Assembly (NCBI GenBank): GCA_001466705.2
Contig: LATX02000252.1
Span: forward strand, 1 to 64,000
Origin: Moniliophthora roreri
Lineage: Eukaryota > Basidiomycota > Agaricomycetes > Agaricales > Marasmiaceae
Reading direction: 5' to 3'
Length of the DNA: 64,000 nt
In this document: positions 34,140-47,214 of the stretch, one piece after another
How positions within the stretch are numbered: the first letter of the stretch is position 1
Layout of the letters: every line of letters starts with the position of its first letter
Made by a program: the position numbers and the translations under genes
Notes under the pieces: model-generated
What the model was told of the DNA's origin: nothing
Databases searched by the model: none
The model's input: the letters and a program-made list of their open reading frames with translations, nothing else

Positions 34140-36750
34140 ACACATATGAACGTCATTTGAATGTATTTAAACAGTTGAAATAATAACAAATATAGAAATA
34201 GAAGGACTGATATAAGCCCAAGTAGTCAGTCAAAGCCTATATGTGCTTGATAGCATAAAACTATAAGTTATTTACACTTATAGTATGCTCTACATGGGTA
34301 CCAGGTCACATATAGACTTTAAATATTGTGCATTGAGCATCTCAAAACCTGTAGAGACCTCTATATGGTGTGGTTTACAAAAAGACACATTGATAGTTGA
34401 ACATATATAGTATACCAAGAGGATATTTTACTTTTAAAACAACTTTCATTTACTCTCAGAGAACTCATTCAAGCTCAGAATGATACCTATGATATACTTA
34501 GAGAGGCAGGTGTAACAATATCCAAGCTTGTGACAATATTCAAGCCAGATATATAACAGAATATTAAGAACAAGTATATAATTACTCCAAGATCAGAGGT
34601 TGTGATAAAATAGATATCAGATAGGACATGAAAACCATGAGGAGACAGAAATGAGCTTGTCAAATATGACTAAAGAAACAAGGAGATATTTAATGATCTG
34701 TACAGAAGTAGAGAGTATTTCTGACTATTGAAAGACAGAACAAGGAACTCCTATGCAGCTGCAACAGATTCCAAACATGAATACTCATATACTGCATGAA
34801 GAGCCTAGCTCAAATTGTGCTTCTGATGAAGAGGCAGAGACTCTGTCTTTTATGAAGAGCTATTAAACACTGTTTCTCACTCTAAAAATACACTCCAATA
34901 GGACTCAGCAACTAATAATAGCTACTATACCTACACACACAACACACCAAAAACCCACAATAGAGGCTTCTAAGAGTGATAATGCAATATAACAGTCTAC
35001 TAAGAGATTGAGTCTCTCTCAAGTGCAATTTGGGGTAAAAAGAGAACAGAACCCTTTAGATTTCAATAGTTCAGCTCAAGTTGGTATAGAGTTGTAGAGT
35101 CCAGAGACTCTAATGAATGACAACTCAAGTGTTGTACTTAAGGATCACAGGGTGTAGTTTGTAACAAGTGGTTTATTGATTGTTTATAAATGAATGTATA
35201 CAGTGAGACAAGATATATATAAATCTTAGCTCAACTAGAAGCAACTGACTGGCAAGTACATAGAGACTTGGTGTAAGAAGCTGTGCAGGGCTATAATATG
35301 CAAGTACCAGTCAGTGCTTGAGCCTGCATCTACAAGTACAGCTCTTTATATACAGAATAATAATTGGAAATAACAAAAATGAAAGATAAATGAGTGTAAT
35401 CTAGTTTAAAGTATAATTTGTATGCATTCATGCATAAGAGTCTGCTTCCACATAGCAATTAGCTATGTTGGGTATATTTAATGATCAAAAGGTTGATTTA
35501 TTATGTTTTGGACCCTGCATGGAGCATTGCTAGGTTGAACAATCCTTCCACATAGCTACTTCTGCATAGCCACTGGTTCTGGACTGGCCTTGTATATGAG
35601 TATGCTTCCCTTTCCATTGGTTTACTTCTGCATAGCTGCTCTCTACCATTGGATTGGTGGATATCATAATCTAGACATCCTTTGTATTCAATCTCATTCT
35701 GTCCTATATACAACCTTTTAGGTCATTACCAATTTTCTGCATAACAATTGTCCTGCAGACACCTGGATGGTCTGTTATATCTGCTTTAGAGTGTCTTCAA
35801 AGCTCTGTGTAGGAACAAGTTCCAATCATGTATTATAGTTTTGATAGTAGTAATAAAATGTTAAGTCTATTGACATATTATTATGCAATGTGATCACAAA
35901 GTGAACAATCTAGTGCACTTAGACCATGAATCCCACTGATATCTATTCCTTTGTATTCAGAAATAGTGGTTTCTGGCCTGTTTTATTGACTAAGAACCCT
36001 TACAGCAATGCTTCACTGTAATGTTGAGGGCTAGTAAAGTCTACTAACCTCATCTAAATTGTGTTACAGTGTCAATTATTAGACTTATCAGGCTCGGTGC
36101 TTAAAACTTAGATGCTATATTAGAGCTCTCAGGTTATCAATTTGTATGTGGCTATTGTTTGTGTAGAGAATACATTCAATCAGATTTTCCTCATTACATT
36201 AGGCTCTAGAGACTTAGAGTAGACCTAGTTGAGATATAAGACTATAATCCAAACTTGATAGTGAAGACAAAGACAGATATTAGTTCTGCTCTTTAACACA
36301 TAGTTGTTTTCAAGTTTAAGAGAAGACTTTGTATTAGAGAGTTTTGGTGACTTTCTGGAGACAGCTAGTGTCTTGCTAGTGTCAACACAGCTTAGAGAGA
36401 GCTCAGGCTACATTTGAAGTAGAAGTTTTCCTACTTAAGTGCATTACAGATCACAACTAAAAGGGTTGTATCTAGTACAGGGAGTACTGTAGTCTTTGAT
36501 TGCTTGAGTTATCATTCCCAGGGTAGTCTTACTATCACCTCAGCACCTTAGCTGTTGTATTTAGGCTTGATTGAGATAGCATAAACCAGAAAACCACAAT
36601 AAGAATAATTTATTAAACAAATATACCTTTAATGTCTCTGAGTTGATAAACATGTATACACTCATTTGAAGCTAGAAACCCAAGTAAGAGTCTAAGTGTG
36701 GTAACTCTGATCATGCTGAATCACACTCTGCACCCTACCATGCACACACA
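34140..36750 (+). mobile_element. Decayed LTR (family E) carrying a family B LTR insertion
   Basis: The left part (34140-34826) parallels the chromovirus LTR at 13981 in layout: a hairpin GACTGA/TCAGTC at 34205-34231, then AAACCTGTAGAG, then an AT-rich stretch. The right part (36141-36750) looks like the R/U5 part of such an LTR. The family B LTR lies between them. No internal genes are seen. Limits are approximate. Confidence 0.45.
34827..36140 (-). mobile_element. Long LTR, family B, copy 3
   Basis: Reverse-orientation copy, beginning TGAAGAGGCAGAGACTC. It keeps the TATA region (GCTCTTTATATAC) and the hairpin arms AACTGACTGG (35243-35252) and CCAGTCAGTG (35307-35316). Similarity to copies 1 and 2 stops near 36135. 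It is the most diverged of the three. Confidence 0.65.
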
Positions 36751-37080
36751 CAGGCAGTAGGAGAGAAGGACCTGATCAACAGATCAGCTCTTTTGTGTAA
36801 TACATTTAGTAGTATTATCAGGAGAGCTCAGAGAAATAGATATGTGAGAGGACTTGGCTGTGGCAGAGTGTGCACTGGGAAGATTAGGCTTTGTGAGAAG
36901 TATGCTCTCTTCTATTGAGAGACATAGAGAGAATGAGGGTGTAAGTAGTTTAGCTGAAGAACAGAATGTAAAGAATAAGGGAAAGTCACTTAATAATAGG
37001 CAGAATGACCAGGATGATAAACACAATGTTATCATAAGGGACCCAGATATTATGTGTGATGTGACTACAGCAAAACCTGA

Positions 37081-38233
37081 ACTCCATCACTAAAACTGAT
37101 AAGAGTTTATAATACTTATAGGATGGTTAGAATGGTAAGTAACATGATACATACCTTATATAATGGCATACAATTATTATGCCCTTTATAATGAGGCTAC
37201 ATGGTGTTGTAAGTCTAGCAATACAAGGCAGCATATTGCAGGGATTGCAATGAGCTGTAGGTTTACATTGTATTATAGGCATTATATTAGGTTACAGGCA
37301 TATTGTGTTACAGGTATTATATTATGTTCTAGATGGTATATTGTGTTATATGTTCTACAATATATTGCCAATTCTAGATGCAGCCTTGCTTCAATCCAAT
37401 TCAAATGAACAGGCAAAAGAATTATATATTGACTCCAAGTACATATATATACAGAATAAAGTATTACTAGCAACAATGACATCTGTACAATCCTGGGATC
37501 CTCTGCTACAGCCTCCATATTCATAGCAGACAGGCATCTAAAGGCAAGAATGAGTAAATATATTACTAGAAAAGATATTCATAAGAGCAAACCAAGAGGC
37601 TACCGGGCCACCAATCCCATACTGGTAATATGTCAAACCTAGAAAAGACCCACTTTTATTCATTTTATATTACTTTTGATCTGGAACACTTTAGTTCTTA
37701 TTATCCATTATCTGGTGTTATATTAAAGTGAGCCCAGTCTGCTAGTCATTGCCTTAGAGAAGCTATGGTACCTTGGAAAGTATGAAGAGCTATATAATAT
37801 GCTATATAGAGGTGTCTAAGCTGTACTTTCTGACTTATCTATGTATCAGATCCAAAGCAGATCACTCCCGATAATTTGTCTGAGATAAGACTAGTGGAAA
37901 ACTACCCTAAAAGATAACCTCCAAAAGTCTAACTCAGTTTGTTGTGCAAGTGTGGATCAATGTGATCAGAGTTACCATACTTAGAATGCCAACAAAACTC
38001 TTAGCTAGGTTGATTCTCTCTTATTGAAGTGTTCTACTTCAAAGTGTTCACCTCCAGAGGAGTATATATGGTTTTAAAATGTTTTATATCACAAACACAC
38101 ATACAAAACACAAAGAACACAGTGCACAAAGCACAAACACAAGAGCTACAGTCCCATACAAAGACTCAATAGCTGATATAGTCTAACCCTATGGAGTTCA
38201 AGACTTCTTCAAGATAACTACAGCACACAGTGT
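37081..38233. repeat. Perfect tandem duplication, unit 1 (1153 bp)
   Basis: Starts ACTCCATCACTAAAACTG. Every position compared with 38234-39386 is the same. The unit contains a TA-rich stretch with repeated ATTATA/TGTTACAGG motifs (37120-37380) and LTR sequence of family D (37631-38233) in the opposite orientation to 43500-43830. Confidence 0.9.
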
Positions 38234-39386
38234 ACTCCATCACTAAAACTGATAAGAGTTTATAATACTTATAGGATGGTTAGAATGGTAAGTAACATGA
38301 TACATACCTTATATAATGGCATACAATTATTATGCCCTTTATAATGAGGCTACATGGTGTTGTAAGTCTAGCAATACAAGGCAGCATATTGCAGGGATTG
38401 CAATGAGCTGTAGGTTTACATTGTATTATAGGCATTATATTAGGTTACAGGCATATTGTGTTACAGGTATTATATTATGTTCTAGATGGTATATTGTGTT
38501 ATATGTTCTACAATATATTGCCAATTCTAGATGCAGCCTTGCTTCAATCCAATTCAAATGAACAGGCAAAAGAATTATATATTGACTCCAAGTACATATA
38601 TATACAGAATAAAGTATTACTAGCAACAATGACATCTGTACAATCCTGGGATCCTCTGCTACAGCCTCCATATTCATAGCAGACAGGCATCTAAAGGCAA
38701 GAATGAGTAAATATATTACTAGAAAAGATATTCATAAGAGCAAACCAAGAGGCTACCGGGCCACCAATCCCATACTGGTAATATGTCAAACCTAGAAAAG
38801 ACCCACTTTTATTCATTTTATATTACTTTTGATCTGGAACACTTTAGTTCTTATTATCCATTATCTGGTGTTATATTAAAGTGAGCCCAGTCTGCTAGTC
38901 ATTGCCTTAGAGAAGCTATGGTACCTTGGAAAGTATGAAGAGCTATATAATATGCTATATAGAGGTGTCTAAGCTGTACTTTCTGACTTATCTATGTATC
39001 AGATCCAAAGCAGATCACTCCCGATAATTTGTCTGAGATAAGACTAGTGGAAAACTACCCTAAAAGATAACCTCCAAAAGTCTAACTCAGTTTGTTGTGC
39101 AAGTGTGGATCAATGTGATCAGAGTTACCATACTTAGAATGCCAACAAAACTCTTAGCTAGGTTGATTCTCTCTTATTGAAGTGTTCTACTTCAAAGTGT
39201 TCACCTCCAGAGGAGTATATATGGTTTTAAAATGTTTTATATCACAAACACACATACAAAACACAAAGAACACAGTGCACAAAGCACAAACACAAGAGCT
39301 ACAGTCCCATACAAAGACTCAATAGCTGATATAGTCTAACCCTATGGAGTTCAAGACTTCTTCAAGATAACTACAGCACACAGTGT
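38234..39386. repeat. Perfect tandem duplication, unit 2 (1153 bp)
   Basis: Same as unit 1 at an offset of 1153. After it the family D LTR continues naturally (ACAGTGTACTGGAAAAGG), whereas unit 1 jumps at GTGTACT to the start of unit 2. Confidence 0.9.
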
Positions 39387-42300
39387 ACTGGAAAAGGTCC
39401 TAGACCAATTTCTACAAAGAGTTCAGCATGGGCACACCCCTTGCTAAGACTCTAAGTGTGTCACAACCTGATACACACACAGGCCACACTCCAAGTGCTC
39501 AAGGCTCCTTCTTGGTGTAAAGTTTCTCTTAGAAAAGTGCTATAATGCACTCAAGATGTTACTCTTATCTCTTACAATGCAAGTTTGTTATCAGATTTCT
39601 ATCTCTCTGGAGTCACTCAGGACCAATCTCCAGGGCCTGTAGTGAGGAAGCAAAACTGGAATGACACACAAATTTATACACCAAACAAACTTGTCATGTA
39701 TTCACAATCAGAGGGGGCAGAGTTACTTGAGTATGTACAAATATCTAGCTGTCCTTATATATGGTCCAAGGAATATATATCTACAGAAAATTATAAATAA
39801 TGTCTGATAATTCAGGAAATGACAAATGAGTGACTGAGATACTAAAAGAGGGATTATTTGGATGTCATGGAGTCTGGCCACTAGGGTATCCAACCATATC
39901 CGCACAGGTATCTACATTTCCAGGTGTTCTAGATTCTATAATTTGTATTTTCTCTTTTCTAAGTCGGGTATCTATGAGTGGATGGCTGTATCCATCCTGT
40001 CTTTTGACAGTATTTCCCTTTTCTAGTATCTGCACATCGGCAGAGGCCTAGATGCCAAAGTTTCCAAGGTCAGAACACACTGTTATTGTTCCTATCTCCT
40101 TTGACAATGCACACTCGGTCTTATTTAGGATTTCTTGCATGTTAGATATTCTTCATATGTCTCATTGTATCTGTCTGTAGGTATTGGATGTCCTTTGGAA
40201 GTGATTTCTGTCTTTCTGAGCAGTCTTTGTACCTAGTTTGCTTATCGCATATTGTTTAGCCACCAGTGAATTCTTTATTAAGAGATCGCCTGCTTTGACT
40301 CTGATCCGTATATTGACTTCAGAGAAGGATCATTCTATGATCATTCCTGTTCTAAGTTGTCTTTCTGTTTTGATGTCTCCTCTAAGTACCTCTGTACTGT
40401 TTGACTGCAGCTTGCACTTTGCAGATGTCATAGAAAGGTAAAGTAGAAATTAAAATCCTATTGATAGCACTTTGAGAGCTTGGTTAACTAGCCAATGCAT
40501 TCATTGGGCTATAGTTAGGTTTTCTACAGGTTTCAGTAATATGTCGAACCTAGAAAAGACCCACTTTTATTCATTTTACACTATTTCTGAATCAGAACAC
40601 TTTAATATGACATGAGATAATGGGTAATAAGGACTAGAGTGAGCCCAGTCTGCTAGTCATTGCCTTAGAGAAGTGGTGGTACCTTAGAAAGTATGAAGAG
40701 CTATATGATACGCTATACAGAGGTGTCTAAGCTGTACTTTCTAACCTATCTAAGTATTAGATCCAAAGCGGATCACTTCTGAAACCTGTAGGGAATCTAA
40801 CTATGGCCCAATGAATGCATTGGCTAGTTAACCAAGCTCTCAAAAGTGCTATCAATGGGATTTTAACTTCTACTTTACTTTTCTATGACATCTGCAAAGT
40901 GCAAGCTGCAGTCAAACAGTACAGAGGTACTTAGAGGAGACATCAAAACAGAAAGACAACTTAGAACAGGAATGATCATAGAATGATCCTTCTCTGAAGT
41001 CAATATACGGATCAGAGTCAAAGCAGGCGATCTCTTAATAAAGAATTCACTGGTGGCTAAACAATATGCGATAAGCAAACTAGGTACAAAGACTGCTCAG
41101 AAAGACAGAAATCACTTCCAAAGGACATCCAATACCTACAGACAGATACAATGAGACATATGAAGAATATCTAACATGCAAGAAATCCTAAATAAGACCG
41201 AGTGTGCATTGTCAAAGGAGATAGGAACAATAACAGTGTGTTCTGACCTTGGAAACTTTGGCATCTAGGCCTCTGCCGATGTGCAGATACTAGAAAAGGG
41301 AAATACTGTCAAAAGACAGGATGGATACAGCCATCCACTCATAGATACCCGACTTAGAAAAGAGAAAATACAAATTATAGAATCTAGAACACCTGGAAAT
41401 GTAGATACCTGTGCGGATATGGTTGGATACCCTAGTGGCCAGACTCCATGACATCCAAATAATCCCTCTTTTAGTATCTCAGTCACTCATTTGTCATTTC
41501 CTGAATTATCAGACATTATTTATAATTTTCTGTAGATATATATTCCTTGGACCATATATAAGGACAGCTAGATATTTGTACATACTCAAGTAACTCTGCC
41601 CCCTCTGATTGTGAATACATGACAAGTTTGTTTGGTGTATAAATTTGTGNTTGTTCCTATCTCCTTTGACAATGCACACTCGGTCTTATTTAGGATTTCT
41701 TGCACATTAGATATTCTTCATATGTCTCATTGTATCTGTCTGTAGGTAGTGGATGTCCTTTGGAAGTGATTTCTGTCTTTCTGAGCAGGCTTTGTACCTA
41801 GTTTGCTTATCGCATATTGTTTAGCTGCCAGTAAATTCTTTATTAAGAGATCGCCTGCTTTGACGCTGATCCCTATATTGACTTTGGAGGAGGATTGTTC
41901 TATGATTGTTCCTGTTCTAAGTCATCTTTCTGTTTTGATGTCTCCTCTAAGTACCTCTGTACTGTTTGACTGCAGCTTGCACTTTGCAGATGTCATAGAA
42001 AAGTAAAGTAGAAGTTAAAATCCCATTGATAGCACTTTTGAGAGCTTGGTTAACTAGCCAATGCATTCATTGGGCCATAGTTAGATTCCCTACAGGTTTC
42101 AGAAGTGATCCGCTTTGGATCTAATACTTAGATAGGTTAGAAAGTACAGCTTAGACACCTCTGTATAGCGTATCATATAGCTCTTCATACTTTCTAAGGT
42201 ACCACCACTTCTCTAAGGCAATGACTAGCAGACTGGGCTCACTCTAGTCCTTATTACCCATTATCTCATGTCATATTAAAGTGTTCTGATTCAGAAATAG

Positions 42301-45235
42301 TGTAAAATGAATAAAAGTGGGTCTTTTCTAGGTTCGACATATTACTGAAACCTGTAGAAAACCTAACTATAGCCCAATGAATGCATTGGCTAGTTAACCA
42401 AGCTCTCAAAGTGCTATCAATAGGATTTTAATTTCTACTTTACCTTTCTATGACATCTGCAAGATGCAACGTGCAGTCAAACAGTACAGAGGTACTTAGA
42501 GGAGACATCAAAACAGAAAGACAACTTAGAACAGGAACGATCACAGAACAATCCTTCTCTGAAGTCAATATATGGATCAAAGTCAAAGCAGGCAATCTCT
42601 TAATAAAGAGTTCACCAGCAGCTAAACAATACAAGATAAACTAACTAGGTACAAAGTCATCTCGGAAAGAAGGAAATCACTTCCAAAGGACATCCACTAC
42701 CTACAGACAGATACAATGAGACATAAAAAGAATATCTAACACATAAGAAGTCCTAAATAAGACCAAGTGTGCATTGTCGAAGGAGATAGGAACAGTAACA
42801 GTATGTTCTGACCTTGGAAGCTTTGGCATCTAGACCTCTGCCAATGTGCAGATACTAGAAAGGGAAATGCTGTAAAGAAACAGGACAGATATGGCCATCT
42901 GCTCATAGATACCCAACTTAGAAAAGAGAAAATGCAAATTGTAGAGTCCAGAACACCTGGAAACATAGATACCCATGCAGATATGGTCAGATACTCTAGT
43001 GGCCAGACTCCGTGACATCTGAATATTCCCTCTTTTAGTATTTCAGTCACTCATTTATCATTTCTTGAATTATCAGACATTATTTATAATTTTCTGTAGA
43101 TATATTCCATAGACTGTATATAAGGACAGCTAGATATTCATACATACTCAAGTAACTCTGCCCCCTCTAATTGTGAATACATGAAGAGTTTGTTTGGTGT
43201 ATAAATTTGTGTGCCATTTCAGTTTTGCTTCCTCACTTCAGGCCCTGGAGATTGGTCCTGAGTGACTACAGAGAGATAGACATCTGATAACGAACTTGCA
43301 TTATAAGAGATAAGAGTAACATCTTGACTGTGTTATAGCACTTTTCTAAGAGACACTTTACACCAAGAAGGAGCCTTGAGCACTTGGAGTGTGGCCTGTG
43401 TTGGGTATCAGATTGTGACACACTTAGAGTCTTAGCAAGAGGTGTGCCTGCACTGAGCTCTTTGTAGAAATTGGTCTAGGACCTTTTCCAGTACACTGTG
43501 TGCTGTAGTTATCTTGAAGAAGTCTTGAACTCCATAGGGTTAGACTATATCAGCTATTGAGTCTTTGTATGGGACTGTAGCTCTTGTGTTTGTGCTTTGT
43601 GCACTGTGTTCTTTGTGTTTTGTATGTGTGTTTGTGATATAAAACATTTTAAAACCATATATACTCCTCTGGAGGTGAACACTTTGAAGTAGAACACTTC
43701 AATAAGAGAGAATCAACCTAGCTAAGAGTTTTGTTGGCATTCTAAGTATGGTAACTCTGATCACATTGATCCACACTTGCACAACAAACTGAGTTAGACT
43801 TTTGGAGGTTATCTTTTAGGGTAGTTTTCCNTACTTTTCTATGACATCTGCAAAGTGCAAGCTGCAGTCAAACAGTACAGAGGTACTTAGAGGAGACATC
43901 AAAACAGAAAGACAACTTAGAACAGGAACGATCACAGAACAATCCTTCTCTGAAGTCAATATATGGATCAAAGTCAAAGCAGGCAATCTCTTAATAAAGA
44001 GTTCACCAGCAGCTAAACAATACAAGATAAACTAACTAGGTACAAAGTCATCTCGGAAAGAAGGAAATCACTTCCAAAGGACATCCACTACCTACAGACA
44101 GATACAATGAGACATAAAAAGAATATCTAACACATAAGAAGTCCTAAATAAGACCAAGTGTGCATTGTCGAAGGAGATAGGAACAGTAACAGTATGTTCT
44201 GACCTTGGAAGCTTTGGCATCTAGACCTCTGCCAATGTGCAGATACTAGAAAGGGAAATGCTGTAAAGAAACAGGACAGATATGGCCATCTGCTCATAGA
44301 TACCCAACTTAGAAAAGAGAAAATGCAAATTGTAGAGTCCAGAACACCTGGAAACATAGATACCCATGCAGATATGGTCAGATACTCTAGTGGCCAGACT
44401 CCGTGACATCTGAATATTCCCTCTTTTAGTATTTCAGTCACTCATTTATCATTTCTTGAATTATCAGACATTATTTATAATTTTCTGTAGATATATTCCA
44501 TAGACTGTATATAAGGACAGCTAGATATTCATACATACTCAAGTAACTCTGCCCCCTCTAATTGTGAATACATGAAGAGTTTGTTTGGTGTATAAATTTG
44601 TGTGCCATTTCAGTTTTGCTTCCTCACTTCAGGCCCTGGAGATTGGTCCTGAGTGACTACAGAGAGATAGACATCTGATAACGAACTTGCATTATAAGAG
44701 ATAAGAGTAACATCTTGACTGTGTTATAGCACTTTTCTAAGAGACACTTTACACCAAGAAGGAGCCTTGAGCACTTGGAGTGTGGCCTGTGTTGGGTATC
44801 AGATTGTGACACACTTAGAGTCTTAGCAAGAGGTGTGCCTGCACTGAGCTCTTTGTAGAAATTGGTCTAGGACCTTTTCCAGTACACTGTGTGCTGTAGT
44901 TGTCTTAAGGAAGTCTTGAACTCTATAGGGTCAGACTATATTAGCTATCAAGTCTTTGTATGGGACTGTAGCTCTTGTGTTTGTGCTTTGTGCNGTTTTG
45001 TGTGTGTGTTTGTGATATAAACCCTTTTAAAACCATATATACTCCTCTGGAGGTGAACACCTTGAAGTAGATTGCTTCAATAAGAGAGAATCAACCTAGC
45101 TAAGAGTTTTGTTGGCATTCTAAGTGCAGCAACTCTGATCATGCCAATCCACACTTGCACAACAACCTGAGTTAGACTTTTGGAGGTTATCTTTTGGATA
45201 GTTTTTTTTCACTAGTCTTATCTTAAACAAATTAC
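39387..45235. mobile_element. Family D LTR-derived block with inverted and repeated copies
   Basis: The block consists of several copies of one retroelement region. Copies lie at 39387-40658 (reverse), 40659-41649 (forward), 41651-42337 (reverse), 42338-43830 (forward) and 43832-44993 (forward), with N at 41650, 43831 and 44994. The forward reading holds a TATA box (CATATATAAGGACAG near 41553; TGTATATAAGGACAG near 43118) and the R/U5 sequence GCCCTGGAGATTGGTCC. A reading frame starting MTSAKCKLQSNSTEVLRG recurs in each copy with stops later on; I do not recognise it. Pol domains are absent. Terminal sequence TGTCGAACCTAG at 40538 may be an LTR end. Confidence 0.55.
39667..41649. repeat. Large palindrome centred at 40658
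   Basis: Outer arms 39667-40438 and 40878-41649 are reverse complements with no difference that I can see. Inner arms 40441-40535 and 40785-40875 are also inverted but diverged. A spacer of about 250 bp lies between. The right arm ends exactly at the N at 41650. Confidence 0.85.
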
Positions 45236-45240
45236 CAGAG

Positions 45241-45290
45241 GTAGGTAGGTAGGTTCAGCCTGGAGGGCTGAAAATTTTTTTTGACCTACC
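45241..45290. repeat. Nested inverted repeat with GGTAGG arms
   Basis: GTAGGTAGGTAGG is followed by TTCAGCC-TGGA-GGGCTGAA and then GACCTACC, so two nested stems can form. A related GGTAGGTAGGTTCCCTCC occurs again near 45577. Confidence 0.5.
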
Positions 45291-45299
45291 CTTTTCAAG

Positions 45300-47214
45300 G
45301 TCCCAGATGGTCATTTTAGATCTCCTTGAGTGGTGTCTCTGATTAAAAATACAACATAAGCTTGATGTTTTTTTTTTCAACAGTAAACCTTTCTGTACCC
45401 CAAAGGTCCAGACATGGAGATACATCTAAAACTGTCAAATTTGAAAGCTTTCTACCAAACCTATTCAGAAGGACCCTCTATGACCCATGACTGTCCAAAA
45501 TATTCATCACATAAGTCAAATGACAGTGAAAATAATGTTGTCATACTGCCCATATATGGTAATTTAATCACATGAAGGTAGGTAGGTTCCCTCCTCAAGG
45601 CCAAAAAACAAAAATGTACCCTCAGTATGATTTTAAATTTTTGGCAGCCCCTTGGAGCAAACTTACTGAACCATATGTTATGAAGAGCAACACTGGTGAT
45701 TGAAGAACCTAAGACAGTACTATTAGCAAATGAGATAGAAGATTGAATGATGGAGGCAGACCTTATATGGACATATGAGAGCACTGATGATAGAGTGGAG
45801 GTGGACAATCTCCAGTTCTGAGCTGTGCTGCTTATTCAGCAATTTTTCCAAAATATTGACACAGTCAGATTGTGCTTGCTACACATATTATTCTAATCAA
45901 CTTTGAGTATACAAAATATGTATTTTAGGTTGATGAACATGTATTGCAAGACCTATGGAAGTCTGTGAAGAATTGATCAAGATAAACAAGGAATACTTGT
46001 CAAGGTAGGTATAATCAATTTCTTAAGAAGTATCCATTGGACCTGTAGGCCTAAACCTACCATAAAATAACATCTTTGGAGTCTCTCGGCAATGCTCCCA
46101 TTATTATCAGGATGGCTATATGCCATTTGCTAGAGAGGAGTCCACTTTAAGCCTTGTGATGTAAATACTAAGGTATGAGTATGATTTTAAGTAATCTATC
46201 CTGCCTTGACATTCATATAATAAGTGACATATATGTGTTTTTGCACAAAGTAATCACATCTATTAGCATGTAGGATATGGTGGACAGAGGAGAATGCAAC
46301 ATGACTTGTACTCCCATACTTACTCCCAGCCAATTACCTGCCACTTCACAGCAACAAAACAGCAGAGGTTTGCTTCAAAGTGACAGAGGACACCCCATAT
46401 ATTTGACTGCTTAACAATTTCTTCATCAATTCTTTTGCATTATCTTTCATGAGACTGAAGGTATTTACAATTTCTCATCAGTTTCCATGTAAATCAGCCA
46501 GTCTAAGACTACAAATGCAGAGAATTACAGATTTTTAATGAAGAGATTATTTTTAAGTAGATTTCAAACAGCTTCTACAATGTCATCTAGAGAGTCCTTC
46601 ACAAGATTGAATAGCTACACTCTTCAGAATGTGGAGGTATTAGGTTGAGGTCAGAATTGCCACTTGTGCAGCACAATTCAGAACTGGGGATTGCCTACCT
46701 TCAGATAGAGTGAATTTGATTTGTTGAACTCAGGCTTGAAGACATAAGAGTCTATGTTATAAGATAAGCTATAAGAGACATACCTTCTTTCAGATGGTGT
46801 CTGAGTACTGGTGTTACTGATGGGTGTAGTTGGGATGTTGGCAGTGTTGATAGACATTGTTGATGGCATTGTTGGCAGTAAAGGCAGTAACATGGCACAT
46901 GATGTTGAGGACATTGATAGTGATGTGTCAGACAGCATCAATGTTATTGGAGAATATTGTCAAGAGCTTTGGCATTGAGTGTGTTGTTGGCAGCAGTGAG
47001 GGTGGTGATATGGCATGTAATCTTGGTCATGTTGCTGGTGGTAATGTGTCAAACAGTATTGAGAAACATTGTTGAGTGTGTTGTTGGCACCAAGAATGGC
47101 ATCAAGAGTAGTGTTGATGTTGTTGGTGGTGGGGGTGTCAGTGATGGTGGGAATGACAATGGTGGGAGATCATGGTGGAGACAATAGTGGTGGTTAAGAA
47201 GAAAGAAGTGGAGT
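45300..47214. other. CpG-poor DNA with no recognisable gene
   Basis: Open frames such as 45808-45461 (minus) lack motifs and have no conserved partner. The stretch 46800-47190 is rich in degenerate GTTGTTGG/GGTGGT repeats. Confidence 0.45.

Noticed and set aside
40238..41078. 67-codon frame repeated at 40238, 41803 (+) and 40875, 42440, 43816 (-)
   Set aside because: It is the antisense of the recurring family D frame and repeats through the palindrome; no support for coding.
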